From a virus, in IMG/VR virus record IMGVR_UViG_3300017783_003463, positions 1 through 64,000 of that record: a stretch of DNA of 64,000 nucleotides. One strand, 5' to 3'. The notes under the pieces were generated by a model that had not been told where the DNA came from, searched no databases, and worked only from the letters and a program-made list of their open reading frames with translations. Of the stretch, positions 53,958-62,539 are shown piece by piece. Each line of letters begins with the position of its first letter. Position 1 is the stretch's first letter. Both the position numbers and the translations under genes were made by a program.

Positions 53958-55811
53958 ATGTCAATAATTACAATTAATATGGGCGGTAAGCCAATGGTAG
54001 TAGATGTTCCAGACTTTGCAATGGAACAAACACAACAGGATATTCGTAATATTATGAGTGATTTGCAAGCTACTATGTCGGGTGTTCAAACAGCTACTCA
54101 GCAAGGCACTGTTGGTGATCAACAAATAAAACAAGCTATTGCAAACTTACAAGCTAATGACAACAAATTAGATTCAAAAGAAGATCGAAGACAAAGCAAG
54201 TTTGCTGAAGGTGTAGGCAAAGCTAGTGCTTTAGGTATGATGCAAAGTGTAGCTAAACCCGGAATGTTGACTAGTTTTATGAAGTCGATCGGACTAGGCA
54301 CAATGGGTGTTGCCTTAGGTATGGTTACAGGTCTTGCTAAAGAACTTAGCAGTACTTTCAGTTTTGCTGGAGACGTTGGTGTTAGTTTTGGCGGTGACAT
54401 AATGAAGACCAGTGAACGTTTAGCAACAATAGGTTTACAGTTAGATCAATTCGGAGATGTAATAGCACAAAATACAGGAATGATGTTTGAGCTTGCAGGT
54501 AATGTTGAAGACGGCAGTCAACAGTTCATTGGTATAGTTGAAAATTTTAGAAAAGGATCTGAAGAGTTTGGTTATTTTGGATTAGCCAGCAGTGAAATGG
54601 CACAGTTTATGGCAGAAGAACTGGACATTAGAAGAAAAAGTATGAATGCAGAACAGCTACGTTTGTTTATCCAAAATGATCTAAATGATGCAATGGTCAA
54701 AAACTTTAACGAGCAAACAAAAATGGCTCAAATTACAGGACAAAATGTTAGAGATAGAATTAGAGCTCAGATGGCGGCAAAAGAAGATGCTAGATTACAA
54801 GCCGCAATGATTGGAATGACACAAGACCAGCGTACAGCTATTGACGGAGTGTTTTCAAATCTCACTGAAAACTTAGGCAGTGCAGGTAAAGAAATTACGA
54901 ATGCTATTATTCAAGAAGTTGCAGTTGAAGGAACTGGACTAGCAACTGCTGGTGGTAGAATGGCACAGCTAGATACAAGTGGAAACCTAATGAGAATAAT
55001 ACAACAAGGTGCCTCTATGATTAGAAGTGGAGCAACTCAAGAAGAAGCCAATAATGCTATAGCTCAAGCGTTACAAGACTTTAAGCAGACTGCTGATTTA
55101 AGTACTTTCCAAATTCAAGCATTTGGGGGAAATGAAGATGCAATGAAACTAATGCAGATGGCACTTGGTATAAATGAAAAGACCAACACCATAGCTGATG
55201 CTCGTAATGAATTAATGAACGAAGAGAATCAAGAACGTAGAAAATACATAGACTTTATGAGAGGGCTAAATGCTGATTTAGATGTACAACAAGCAACAGC
55301 CGCTAATTTGACTCTTAGATCTATTTTAAAACTAGGTGGAGCTGATGCACAAGATGTTGTAAAAGGCATGAGAGATTTTACTAAAAACATGACTGGGGCT
55401 TTAAGCAGTGATTTTACAAAAGGTTTATTTGAAGGACTTGGTGCAATTATGAATCAACTTACAATAAGTCCACTATTGAATGCTATAAATGGTGATGCAA
55501 ATAAATCTGAGATGGCTTTCCTTATAGCAGAAATTATGAAAGCAACTGGTGTATTTCCTAGTTTAATGACCAGTGCAATGCAATTACCACAACAGGGTGT
55601 AGCGGCATTATACGGAGGTGAAACATTCTTAAAACAAGCCTTTGGCGACCAATATATGAAATCGAGACCAGATGGTGCAGGAGGGCGTGAACAATACTTT
55701 GATTATGATGCATTTGCTAAAGACCAAGGACAGATGCTTATTAATGGTTCTGAAAATTTCTTTCTTAGGATGGAAAGCATATTCAAAAGAGCAGTTGACA
55801 AAGAAACTTGA
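53958..55811 (+). CDS. tail tape-measure candidate (gp29-like position and size)
   Basis: 617 residues, close to T4 gp29 (590). The N-terminal part is Gln/Asp-rich helix ('MEQTQQDIRNIMSDLQATM', 'KLDSKEDRRQSKFAEGVGK'). A hydrophobic Gly-rich stretch near 112-126 ('GTMGVALGMVTGLAK') could insert in a membrane, as in tape measures. Long Ala/Gln/Asn helices follow. Late promoter upstream; head-to-head with a chaperone-like gene that has a frameshift site, the usual partner of tape measures. Family not recognised by motif, so the call rests on layout. Confidence 0.55.
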   Translation: MSIITINMGGKPMVVDVPDFAMEQTQQDIRNIMSDLQATMSGVQTATQQGTVGDQQIKQAIANLQANDNKLDSKEDRRQSKFAEGVGKASALGMMQSVAKPGMLTSFMKSIGLGTMGVALGMVTGLAKELSSTFSFAGDVGVSFGGDIMKTSERLATIGLQLDQFGDVIAQNTGMMFELAGNVEDGSQQFIGIVENFRKGSEEFGYFGLASSEMAQFMAEELDIRRKSMNAEQLRLFIQNDLNDAMVKNFNEQTKMAQITGQNVRDRIRAQMAAKEDARLQAAMIGMTQDQRTAIDGVFSNLTENLGSAGKEITNAIIQEVAVEGTGLATAGGRMAQLDTSGNLMRIIQQGASMIRSGATQEEANNAIAQALQDFKQTADLSTFQIQAFGGNEDAMKLMQMALGINEKTNTIADARNELMNEENQERRKYIDFMRGLNADLDVQQATAANLTLRSILKLGGADAQDVVKGMRDFTKNMTGALSSDFTKGLFEGLGAIMNQLTISPLLNAINGDANKSEMAFLIAEIMKATGVFPSLMTSAMQLPQQGVAALYGGETFLKQAFGDQYMKSRPDGAGGREQYFDYDAFAKDQGQMLINGSENFFLRMESIFKRAVDKET

Positions 55812-55820
55812 AGTTGATGG

Positions 55821-55848
55821 TTGACAAATCCTATAAATACGTTATAAT
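55821..55848 (+). promoter_or_regulatory. composite early/late promoter upstream of gp20
   Basis: TTGACA (55821-55826) and TATAAT (55843-55848) with a 16-base spacer that contains the exact late box TATAAATA (55832-55839). It lies 22 bases before the portal start at 55870. The three-base gap between late box and TATAAT equals that at 25076-25092 and 22345-22361. Confidence 0.75.
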
Positions 55849-55869
55849 AAAACAAGAATCGAGTACTCA

Positions 55870-57549
55870 ATGAGTTGGAAAAAACATTTTACCGCATACG
55901 GAGCACAGGGCACAGATAGTATGAAGCCTAGTAGTGCTAGCCGTTTTCAAAGCTGGTTACCTGAAGTCTACAGTGGTCAACCCAATCGTGTTGAAAGATA
56001 CACACAGTATGACCAAATGGACATGGACAGCGAAATCAATGCGGCCCTTGACATTATAAGTGAATTTAGTACACAAGTAGATGAAAACGGTAATGTTCCG
56101 TTTAAAATTGAATACAAAGAACAATCTACTGAAAGTGAAACAAAAATCCTTGAGCAAACATTACGACAATGGTGTGCATTGCAAAATTGGGATAAACGTA
56201 TTTTCCGTATGTTTAGAAACACAATCAAATACGGGGATCAATTTTTTATCAGAGATCCAGAAACATGGGAACTATATTATGTTAATCCTGCTGATGTGAC
56301 CAAAGCAGTTGTTAATGAAGCAAAAGGTAAAAAGCCTGAGCAGTATATTGTTAAAAACATTGACGTAAACATGCAAGAAAAGACTGTGAGTAAACCTGTA
56401 CAACATGCACAAACATATGGTACGGTTAACAGTATGATGCGTGGGCAAACAATGGATAGAAGTGCATATGGAGGAGCACCTGGAGATTATGGTGGTAACT
56501 TAGGCAACATACAAGAATATACTGTAGATGCTGAACATATAGTACACATGGGTATGACAGAAGGTATGGACGGTAATTGGCCTTTTGGTAGCAGTATACT
56601 TGATCCTATTTTTAAAACATACAAGCAAAAAGAACTGCTTGAAGATTCAATTATTATATACAGAGTACAACGTGCTCCAGAACGTAGAGTTTTTTATGTT
56701 GATGTAGGTAATATGCCTCCTAACAAAGCTATGGGTTTTGTAGAGCGTGTTAAAAACGAAATTCATCAAAAACGTATTCCTAACAAAACAGGTGGTGGCA
56801 CAACTATTATGGATGCGGCTTACAATCCGTTGAGCATTATGGAAGACTACTTTTTTGCACAAACTGCTGAAGGCAGAGGCAGTAAAGTTGAAGTTCTTCC
56901 TGGCGGAGAAAACTTAGGTCAAATTGATGACCTACGTTATTTTACAAATAAAATGCTAAGAGCATTGCGTGTACCTAGCAGTTACTTACCAACAGGTCCA
57001 GATGATGGAACGGCTAGCTATGTAGACGGTAGAGTAGGCACAGCATTTATACAAGAATACAGATTTAATCAATACTGTATGAGATTACAAAATGCAGTTG
57101 CTCCTGTAATGGACAAAGAGTTTAAACTGTTTATGAAAAACAAAGGCATTAATATTGATGCTGGATTGTTTGATCTAAAATTTGTAGAACCACAGAGCTT
57201 TAGTCAATACAAAGAAATTGAAGTACATGCCGCAAGGGCAAATGTGTTTAGTGGACTCGAAGGAGTTCAGTATATGAGTAGACGTTTCTTAATGGAGAAA
57301 TATCTAGGACTAACTGAAGACGAAATCCTTAAAAACGAGCGTATGTGGGAAGAAGAAAACACAAGTGGTACAACACCAAACTCAGATAGTATACCTGGAT
57401 TAGGTAATATTGGTGTAAGAGGATTTGACGTTCCAGATGGCGGAGCAGACTTGGATATTCCAGATGTAGACGGCAGTGAAGGAACAGAAGAAGGTGCAAG
57501 CCCAATTAGTGGTGCTGAAGCGGCACCTACGGGAGATGAAAATGCGTAG
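55870..57549 (+). CDS. gp20: portal vertex protein gp20
   Basis: 559 residues; T4 gp20 has 524. Characteristic N-terminal 'MDMDSEINAALDIISEFSTQ', 'NTIKYGDQFFIRDPETWELY', 'LRVPSSYLPTGPDDGTASYVD' and the C-terminal acidic tail. Forms the dodecameric ring through which DNA is packaged and to which the tail is joined. A composite promoter sits just upstream. The stop overlaps the next small gene by eight bases. Confidence 0.95.
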   Translation: MSWKKHFTAYGAQGTDSMKPSSASRFQSWLPEVYSGQPNRVERYTQYDQMDMDSEINAALDIISEFSTQVDENGNVPFKIEYKEQSTESETKILEQTLRQWCALQNWDKRIFRMFRNTIKYGDQFFIRDPETWELYYVNPADVTKAVVNEAKGKKPEQYIVKNIDVNMQEKTVSKPVQHAQTYGTVNSMMRGQTMDRSAYGGAPGDYGGNLGNIQEYTVDAEHIVHMGMTEGMDGNWPFGSSILDPIFKTYKQKELLEDSIIIYRVQRAPERRVFYVDVGNMPPNKAMGFVERVKNEIHQKRIPNKTGGGTTIMDAAYNPLSIMEDYFFAQTAEGRGSKVEVLPGGENLGQIDDLRYFTNKMLRALRVPSSYLPTGPDDGTASYVDGRVGTAFIQEYRFNQYCMRLQNAVAPVMDKEFKLFMKNKGINIDAGLFDLKFVEPQSFSQYKEIEVHAARANVFSGLEGVQYMSRRFLMEKYLGLTEDEILKNERMWEEENTSGTTPNSDSIPGLGNIGVRGFDVPDGGADLDIPDVDGSEGTEEGASPISGAEAAPTGDENA

Positions 57550-57745
57550 TACAGACATTTTAAATGAATATTATGATGCAGAAAATGACAATTATAACAA
57601 TAGAAAAGCAGATGATGTGCGTAAGCAAAGACTTACTTTAAAGCATATAAATCGTCTTAGAAAGCAAAGAGAAGTACATAATATTGAACATGCTACTAGA
57701 GTTGAAAAGATCAAACAGATCTACGCAAAACCACCTGCACAATAA
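57542..57745 (+). CDS. small prohead-core candidate (gp67/gp68 position)
   Basis: 67 residues from ATG 57542, chosen over the in-frame ATG at 57476 because GGGAG lies seven bases upstream and the longer form would overlap gp20 by 74 bases. Strongly charged and basic helix ('MRSTDILNEYYDAENDNYNN', 'RKQREVHNIEH'). T4 has the small prohead genes 67 and 68 between gp20 and gp21, so position suggests a core component. No motif to confirm. Confidence 0.55.
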   Translation: MRSTDILNEYYDAENDNYNNRKADDVRKQRLTLKHINRLRKQREVHNIEHATRVEKIKQIYAKPPAQ

Positions 57746-57786
57746 GTTTTACAACTAAGATTTACTTATCTCAGAGAGATATTCAT

Positions 57787-57812
57787 AAAATACCCATTTT
57801 TTAGGGTATTTT
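57787..57812. terminator. bidirectional hairpin terminator candidate
   Basis: AAAATACCC (57787-57795), loop ATTTTTTA, GGGTATTTT (57804-57812): a perfect nine-pair stem whose A/T arms give U-rich ends on either strand. It lies in the 145-base gap between the small core gene and the acidic prohead gene. Confidence 0.65.
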
Positions 57813-57833
57813 AGCAGTGAAACGTCTTGGTTT

Positions 57834-57841
57834 TGTAAATA
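57834..57841 (+). promoter_or_regulatory. possible late box TGTAAATA
   Basis: One mismatch to TATAAATA, 49 bases upstream of the start at 57891 and just after the hairpin terminator, so it could restart late transcription for the prohead and capsid genes. A strong ribosome site (AAGGAGA) precedes the ATG. Confidence 0.4.
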
Positions 57842-57890
57842 TAGATGTAAACCATCTTGGTAAGCCTGTAAATTTTTTAAGGAGAATGAT

Positions 57891-58718
57891 ATGAGCGAAC
57901 ATAAGGAATCTTTAGTAAAGGTCCTCGAGTATATCGTTAATGATGAGCAAGATAAAGCGGCTGATCTACTTCACAACGTGTTTGTAGAAAAAGCTAAAAA
58001 TCATTGGTCATCTCTACAAGAAACTGATGAAGTTGTAGAAGACGATATTAACGAAGAAGACCTAGACGAAACTATCGATCTGGACGAAGCTGACGATGAT
58101 TCTGAGGACGACACTGAAGTAGAAGAAGCGATTGACGCCTCTGATGCTGAAGAAGATTTCTTAGACGACATTGAAACAGCTGAAGAAGAGATTGACCAAG
58201 AAGAAATCATGGACGATGAGGACATGGACGAACCAGAAGCTGAAATGGATTTAGCTATGGACATGGAACCAGAAGCAGATGAAGGCGATGAGCCTGCAGA
58301 TGCTGAAGAAGCTATGGACAATGTTGAAGATGCGATTGCCGAACTTAGAGCCGCATTTGCAGAAATGCAAGGCGAAGAGCCAGGTGACGAAGACGAAGAC
58401 GACGATGACATGGAAGAAATGGAATCAGTTGAAGAAACTGACGAAGTAGAAGCTATGGAAGAAGGCGCTTCAATGAGTGCAGTTAGTGTATCACACAGTG
58501 ACACAGCTGACAAAGCATCACCAGTAGCAGGACAAGCTAAAGCACATAATGGTGCTAAAGCACATTCAGCACCAGGTGGCGAAGAAAAGGGTAGACCTGC
58601 TCCAGCCGCAAAAGATATGGGTGTTGACGGTCCACAAGAAGCTGGTTCACCAAGCCCAGCGCCTAAAGCAAAAGATGAAGACACAAAGTCAGAATCACCA
58701 ATTAAAGGCGTGAAGTAA
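57891..58718 (+). CDS. highly acidic prohead-core-like protein
   Basis: 275 residues. The first 40 are helix-like ('SLVKVLEYIVNDEQDKAADL'). Residues about 42-200 are dominated by Asp/Glu ('EDEDDDDMEEMESVEETDEV'), then an Ala/Pro/Lys-rich C-terminus. Located between portal and protease, the slot of gp67/gp68 in T4, where acidic core proteins are cleaved by gp21. Much longer than T4 gp67 (80). The Ser-rich antisense frame over this gene is a shadow of its GAA/GAC codons. Confidence 0.6.
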   Translation: MSEHKESLVKVLEYIVNDEQDKAADLLHNVFVEKAKNHWSSLQETDEVVEDDINEEDLDETIDLDEADDDSEDDTEVEEAIDASDAEEDFLDDIETAEEEIDQEEIMDDEDMDEPEAEMDLAMDMEPEADEGDEPADAEEAMDNVEDAIAELRAAFAEMQGEEPGDEDEDDDDMEEMESVEETDEVEAMEEGASMSAVSVSHSDTADKASPVAGQAKAHNGAKAHSAPGGEEKGRPAPAAKDMGVDGPQEAGSPSPAPKAKDEDTKSESPIKGVK

Positions 58719-58719
58719 T

Positions 58720-59361
58720 ATGATGACCTCGCTAAAAGAGCATCTTTCATTTAGTCAAGCTAATATTGTCACTGAGAGCATTGAAGAAGCAAACGGTGGT
58801 AAGAGCTTGTATATGAAGGGTATCTTCATTGAAGGCGATGTCAGAAACCAGAACAACCGTATCTACACAAAAGAAGAAATTCATAGTGCAGTTAAAAGCA
58901 TAAATGAAAAAATTAAAGGTGGATACAGTGTATTAGGCGAAGCTGATCACCCAGATGACCTCAATATCAATTTAGATCGTGTATCACACATGATCACTGA
59001 AATGGATACTGATGGTGCGAACGGTATTGGTAAGCTAAAACTATTGCCTACTCCAATGGGAAACATTTGTAAAACCCTTATTGAGAGTGGGTGTCATTTA
59101 GGCGTGTCAAGCCGAGGCAGTGGCAATGTTAACGATAGCGGCATAGTTAAAGATTTTGAAATCATTACAGTCGATATTGTTGCAAATCCGAGTGCTCCTA
59201 GTGCTTATCCCGATCCAATCTATGAAAGAATTATGAATCATAGCCGGGGTAATGTATTAATGGATGTCGCTGAAGCAACTAGACACGACAAAGGTGCACA
59301 ACGTTATCTCCAGGAAGAGGTGACTAACTTTATTAAAAACCTGAGATATAGGAGAGATTAA
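58720..59361 (+). CDS. gp21: prohead core protease gp21
   Basis: 213 residues, matching T4 gp21 (212). 'MKGIFIEGDVRNQNNRIYTK', 'VLGEADHPDDLNINLDRVSH' with the catalytic-type His, and 'HLGVSSRGSGNV' with the nucleophile Ser are the prohead-protease blocks. It cleaves scaffold and capsid proteins during maturation. Two bases separate it from gp22. An alternative start codon three bases on (MTSLKE) is equally possible. Confidence 0.93.
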   Translation: MMTSLKEHLSFSQANIVTESIEEANGGKSLYMKGIFIEGDVRNQNNRIYTKEEIHSAVKSINEKIKGGYSVLGEADHPDDLNINLDRVSHMITEMDTDGANGIGKLKLLPTPMGNICKTLIESGCHLGVSSRGSGNVNDSGIVKDFEIITVDIVANPSAPSAYPDPIYERIMNHSRGNVLMDVAEATRHDKGAQRYLQEEVTNFIKNLRYRRD

Positions 59362-59362
59362 T

Positions 59363-60463
59363 ATGGCTCATGCAATGGATGAACTATTAAACTCAAATAC
59401 GCTCTCTGAAGAGGTTAGATCTTCATTATCTGAAGCTTGGGAGACCCAACTAACAGAAGCTCGTGAGAATATCACAGCTGAACTTAGAGAAGAATTTGCT
59501 CAACGTTACGAAAGTGATAAAGAGCAGATGGTTGAAGCTATGGATAACATGATTGGTGATGTTATTTCAAAAGAACTCGCAGAGTTCCAAGAAGACAAAG
59601 CCAAAGTAAACGAAGATCGTGTTGCATATCGCAAGCACATGAAAGAACATGCAAAAGTTCTTGATAAGTTTGTGATGGAAACACTTGCGAAGGAAATTGA
59701 CGAACTTCGCAGTGATCGTAATGCCCAAGACGAAAACATGACCAAGTTGGAAGGTTTCGTAATGGGACAATTAACTAAAGAGCTCAATGAGTTTCATGAA
59801 GACAAACGCTCGCTAGTCGAAGCAAAAGTCAAAATGATCAAAGAAGGCAAAGAGGTTATTAATCAAACTAAAGCAGACTTTATTAAAACAGCCGCAAGTA
59901 AAGTAGAAGGCATAATGGAAAATACCATTAAGTCAGAACTTAACACATTGCGTGAAGATATCAAAGTAGCCAAAGAAAATACCTTTGGACGAAAGATATT
60001 TGAAACGTATGCCGCTGAGTTTATGTCAAGCTACTTAAACGAAGGAACTGAAGTTTCTAAGTTAAACAAAGTAGTTGAAAGTCTACAAAGTGAGATTGAA
60101 AACAAAGACAAAGCCATTGCTGAAAAGGAAGTGACAATAGCAGAAAGTGCAAAGACTGCACGAATTGCTAAAGACACAGCAGAAAGAAAGCAAGTTATGC
60201 AAGAAATGATGCAACCTTTAAGCAAAGATCACAAAGAAATAATGGGTGCGTTACTTGAAAGTGTTAAAACAGACAAGCTACAAAATGCATTCAACAAGTA
60301 TCTACCTTCAGTTATGAAAGAAGATGCTAAACCAAAGACCAATAAGAAGGTACTAAGTGAATCTAATACAGAAGTCACTGGAAACAAAGCAGAAGCCTCA
60401 GCATCAGCTGAATCGCAAACAGCTGATATTGTTTACCTTCAAAAATTAGCCGGTATAAGTTAA
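59363..60463 (+). CDS. gp22: prohead core scaffolding protein gp22
   Basis: 366 residues, T4 gp22 has 269. Almost entirely charged coiled coil ('FAQRYESDKEQMVEAMDNMI', 'KVNEDRVAYRKHMKEHAKVL'), with a C-terminal Ala/Ser-rich tail that ends 'YLQKLAGIS'. Forms the inner core of the prohead and is degraded by gp21. Placed, as in T4, between gp21 and gp23. Confidence 0.93.
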   Translation: MAHAMDELLNSNTLSEEVRSSLSEAWETQLTEARENITAELREEFAQRYESDKEQMVEAMDNMIGDVISKELAEFQEDKAKVNEDRVAYRKHMKEHAKVLDKFVMETLAKEIDELRSDRNAQDENMTKLEGFVMGQLTKELNEFHEDKRSLVEAKVKMIKEGKEVINQTKADFIKTAASKVEGIMENTIKSELNTLREDIKVAKENTFGRKIFETYAAEFMSSYLNEGTEVSKLNKVVESLQSEIENKDKAIAEKEVTIAESAKTARIAKDTAERKQVMQEMMQPLSKDHKEIMGALLESVKTDKLQNAFNKYLPSVMKEDAKPKTNKKVLSESNTEVTGNKAEASASAESQTADIVYLQKLAGIS

Positions 60464-60474
60464 GGAGACCTAAA

Positions 60475-61635
60475 ATGGCAGACAATTTAATGGAAAATTG
60501 GAGCGAAACTAAAACCGCTCTTACTGACGGTCTTACTGGAACGAAAAAACAAGTAATGGAATCAGTTCTTGAAAACACTAAAACGTACCTCTCAGAGGCC
60601 GCGTCAGGTGGTGCAACAGGCGCAGGTAACATTGCAACCCTTAACAAGGTTATTCTTCCAGTGATCAGACGTGTTATGCCAACAGTGATCGCCAACGAAA
60701 TCGTTGGTGTTCAGCCTATGACAGGCCCTGTTGGACAAATTCACACTCTACGTGTACGTTATGCAGAAACTTTTGATTCAGCTGTAGCTGGTGATGAGGC
60801 ACTAAGCCCATTCCAAATTGCAACTGGATACGCAGGTGATGCGACAACAAATAGAGGTGCCGCTACTTCAGCCCTAGAGGGTACAGGTGGTAAGAAACTA
60901 TCAATCCAAGTATTGAAGCAAACAGTCGAAGCAAAAACCAGAAAGCTATCAGCTCGCTGGACTTTTGAAGCGGCTCAAGACGCACAGTCAATGCACGGAT
61001 TGGACGTAGAAGCAGAAATCATGCAAGCACTAGCCCAAGAGATTACTGCTGAAATCGACCAAGAGATCATTGCTAGCTTGAGTTCACTTGCTGGTGCCGC
61101 ATCTGATACATACGCACAAGGTAGCGTATCAGGTACAGCTACTTTCGTAGGTGACGAGCATGCCGCTCTTGCAGTTCTTATTAACAAGAACGCAAACACT
61201 ATCGCCGCAAGAACAAGACGTGGCGCTGGTAACTGGGCAGTTGTAAGCCCAACAGTACTAACAGTACTACAGAGTGCTACAACTTCAGCGTTCGCAAGAT
61301 CAACTGAAGGCGCTTTTGAAGCACCAACAAATACTAAATTTGTAGGTACTTTGAATGGCACAATGAGAATTTATGTAAACCAGTATGCGGCTAATGATGA
61401 CGTACTTGTTGGTTACAAAGGTGCAACAGAAACAGACGCCGCGGCGTTCTATTGCCCATACATTCCGTTGATGTCAAGCGGTACAGTACTTGACCCACAA
61501 ACATTTGAGCCAGTAGTAAGCTTCATGACACGTTATGGTTATGTAGAGCTTTCAAACCAAGCTAGCTCACTTGGTAACGCGGCTGATTACCTCAGCAAAA
61601 TCGCAGTTACAAGCGGTCAGCTTCAGTTTACCTAA
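60475..61635 (+). CDS. gp23: major capsid protein gp23
   Basis: 386 residues, shorter than T4 gp23 (521) because the insertion domain is reduced. 'LPVIRRVMPTVIANEIVGVQ', 'TGPVGQIHTLRVRY' and 'MTRYGYVELSNQASSLGNA' are gp23-family blocks with the HK97 fold. AAGGAGACC gives an excellent ribosome site. Codon use is more GC-rich than its neighbours, as expected for the most abundant virion protein. A strong terminator follows. Confidence 0.96.
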   Translation: MADNLMENWSETKTALTDGLTGTKKQVMESVLENTKTYLSEAASGGATGAGNIATLNKVILPVIRRVMPTVIANEIVGVQPMTGPVGQIHTLRVRYAETFDSAVAGDEALSPFQIATGYAGDATTNRGAATSALEGTGGKKLSIQVLKQTVEAKTRKLSARWTFEAAQDAQSMHGLDVEAEIMQALAQEITAEIDQEIIASLSSLAGAASDTYAQGSVSGTATFVGDEHAALAVLINKNANTIAARTRRGAGNWAVVSPTVLTVLQSATTSAFARSTEGAFEAPTNTKFVGTLNGTMRIYVNQYAANDDVLVGYKGATETDAAAFYCPYIPLMSSGTVLDPQTFEPVVSFMTRYGYVELSNQASSLGNAADYLSKIAVTSGQLQFT

Positions 61636-61656
61636 TAGGTATTCTACTAAAAAGAA

Positions 61657-61682
61657 AACAGGGTCCAAGTGGCCCTGTTTTT
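61657..61682 (+). terminator. rho-independent terminator after gp23
   Basis: Nine-pair stem AACAGGGTC / GGCCCTGTT with one G-T pair, loop CAAGT (61666-61670), then a U run. The best terminator in the window, 22 bases after the gp23 stop. Confidence 0.9.
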
Positions 61683-61694
61683 GTGACTACAGTG

Positions 61695-61702
61695 AATAAA
61701 TA
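61695..61702 (+). promoter_or_regulatory. late-type box AATAAATA
   Basis: One mismatch to TATAAATA, directly behind the gp23 terminator and 22 bases upstream of the start at 61724, with AGGAGACG as ribosome site. It probably restarts late transcription for the fibre and protease genes. Confidence 0.5.
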
Positions 61703-61723
61703 TGTTTAGTAGGAGACGAGTAG

Positions 61724-62530
61724 ATGGCAACAAAATTTAAACAAGACATTGAAATTGATGGTACTCTCACAGCAACATCTTTTAGTGGATCAGGTGTTCC
61801 GAGTAACTTAGGTGATTTATCAGATGTAAGTACTGTTGGAGTAACAAGTGGACAGATACTAAAGTATAATGGTAGTAGTTGGGCACCAGCCGCAGACGGA
61901 GGCGGTGGTGGTGGAGGTGGATCCGGAGATATCGAAGGTGTAACAGCAGGTACAGGTTTAACTGGCGGCGGAACAACAGGTACAGTAACACTTGATGTAG
62001 ATGTAGGAACCACAGCAAATAAAATTATACAAGTAACTGCAACCGGAAAGTACCCAGCTATCGATGGATCAGACATTACTAATCTTCCAACAGGTGCAAC
62101 ATTTTTAAACGGTTTATCGGATGTAGATACAACTGGAGTAGCAAATGACAAAATTTTAAAATATAATGGAACTTCAAGCAAATGGGAAATAGCAGATGAT
62201 GCTTCGTCAGGTGGAAGTTCATTAGGAGATTTATCTATTACAGGAAGTACTATGTCAAGTAGCGGTGCAACGATTACACTAGATGATAATGTTACAGTAA
62301 CTGGTACACTAACTAGTAGTCAAGCAGGAGCTCCGGTATTAACAAGTGCCAGTACACTTACACTACAAGCAACAACAAGAACAACTATTGCAAATACTCC
62401 ACTAAAACTTCATAGTTTTACAACTACTGCCAGAGATGCATTAAGTTCAGCAGACGGAGATATGATTTATAATAGTACAACAAACAAATTCCAAGGCTTT
62501 GCAAACGGCTCTTGGGTAGATTTACATTAA
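61724..62530 (+). CDS. fibre-like structural protein
   Basis: 268 residues. Two copies of a fibre module: 'LGDLSDVSTVGVTSGQILKY' near residue 29 and 'LNGLSDVDTTGVANDKILKY' near 127, with a Gly-rich linker (about 60-67) and 'DAINxL'-type strands ('GDMIYNSTTNKFQGFANGSW') at the C-terminus. Such modules make trimeric phage fibres or head decorations. Behind its own late-type box; followed by the protease gene. Confidence 0.65.
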   Translation: MATKFKQDIEIDGTLTATSFSGSGVPSNLGDLSDVSTVGVTSGQILKYNGSSWAPAADGGGGGGGGSGDIEGVTAGTGLTGGGTTGTVTLDVDVGTTANKIIQVTATGKYPAIDGSDITNLPTGATFLNGLSDVDTTGVANDKILKYNGTSSKWEIADDASSGGSSLGDLSITGSTMSSSGATITLDDNVTVTGTLTSSQAGAPVLTSASTLTLQATTRTTIANTPLKLHSFTTTARDALSSADGDMIYNSTTNKFQGFANGSWVDLH

Positions 62531-62539
62531 GGATAAAAG

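Noticed and set aside
58001-58750. Long Ser-rich reading frame on the minus strand
   Set aside because: It is the mirror of the GAA/GAC-rich acidic prohead gene on the plus strand; composition artefact, no ribosome site.
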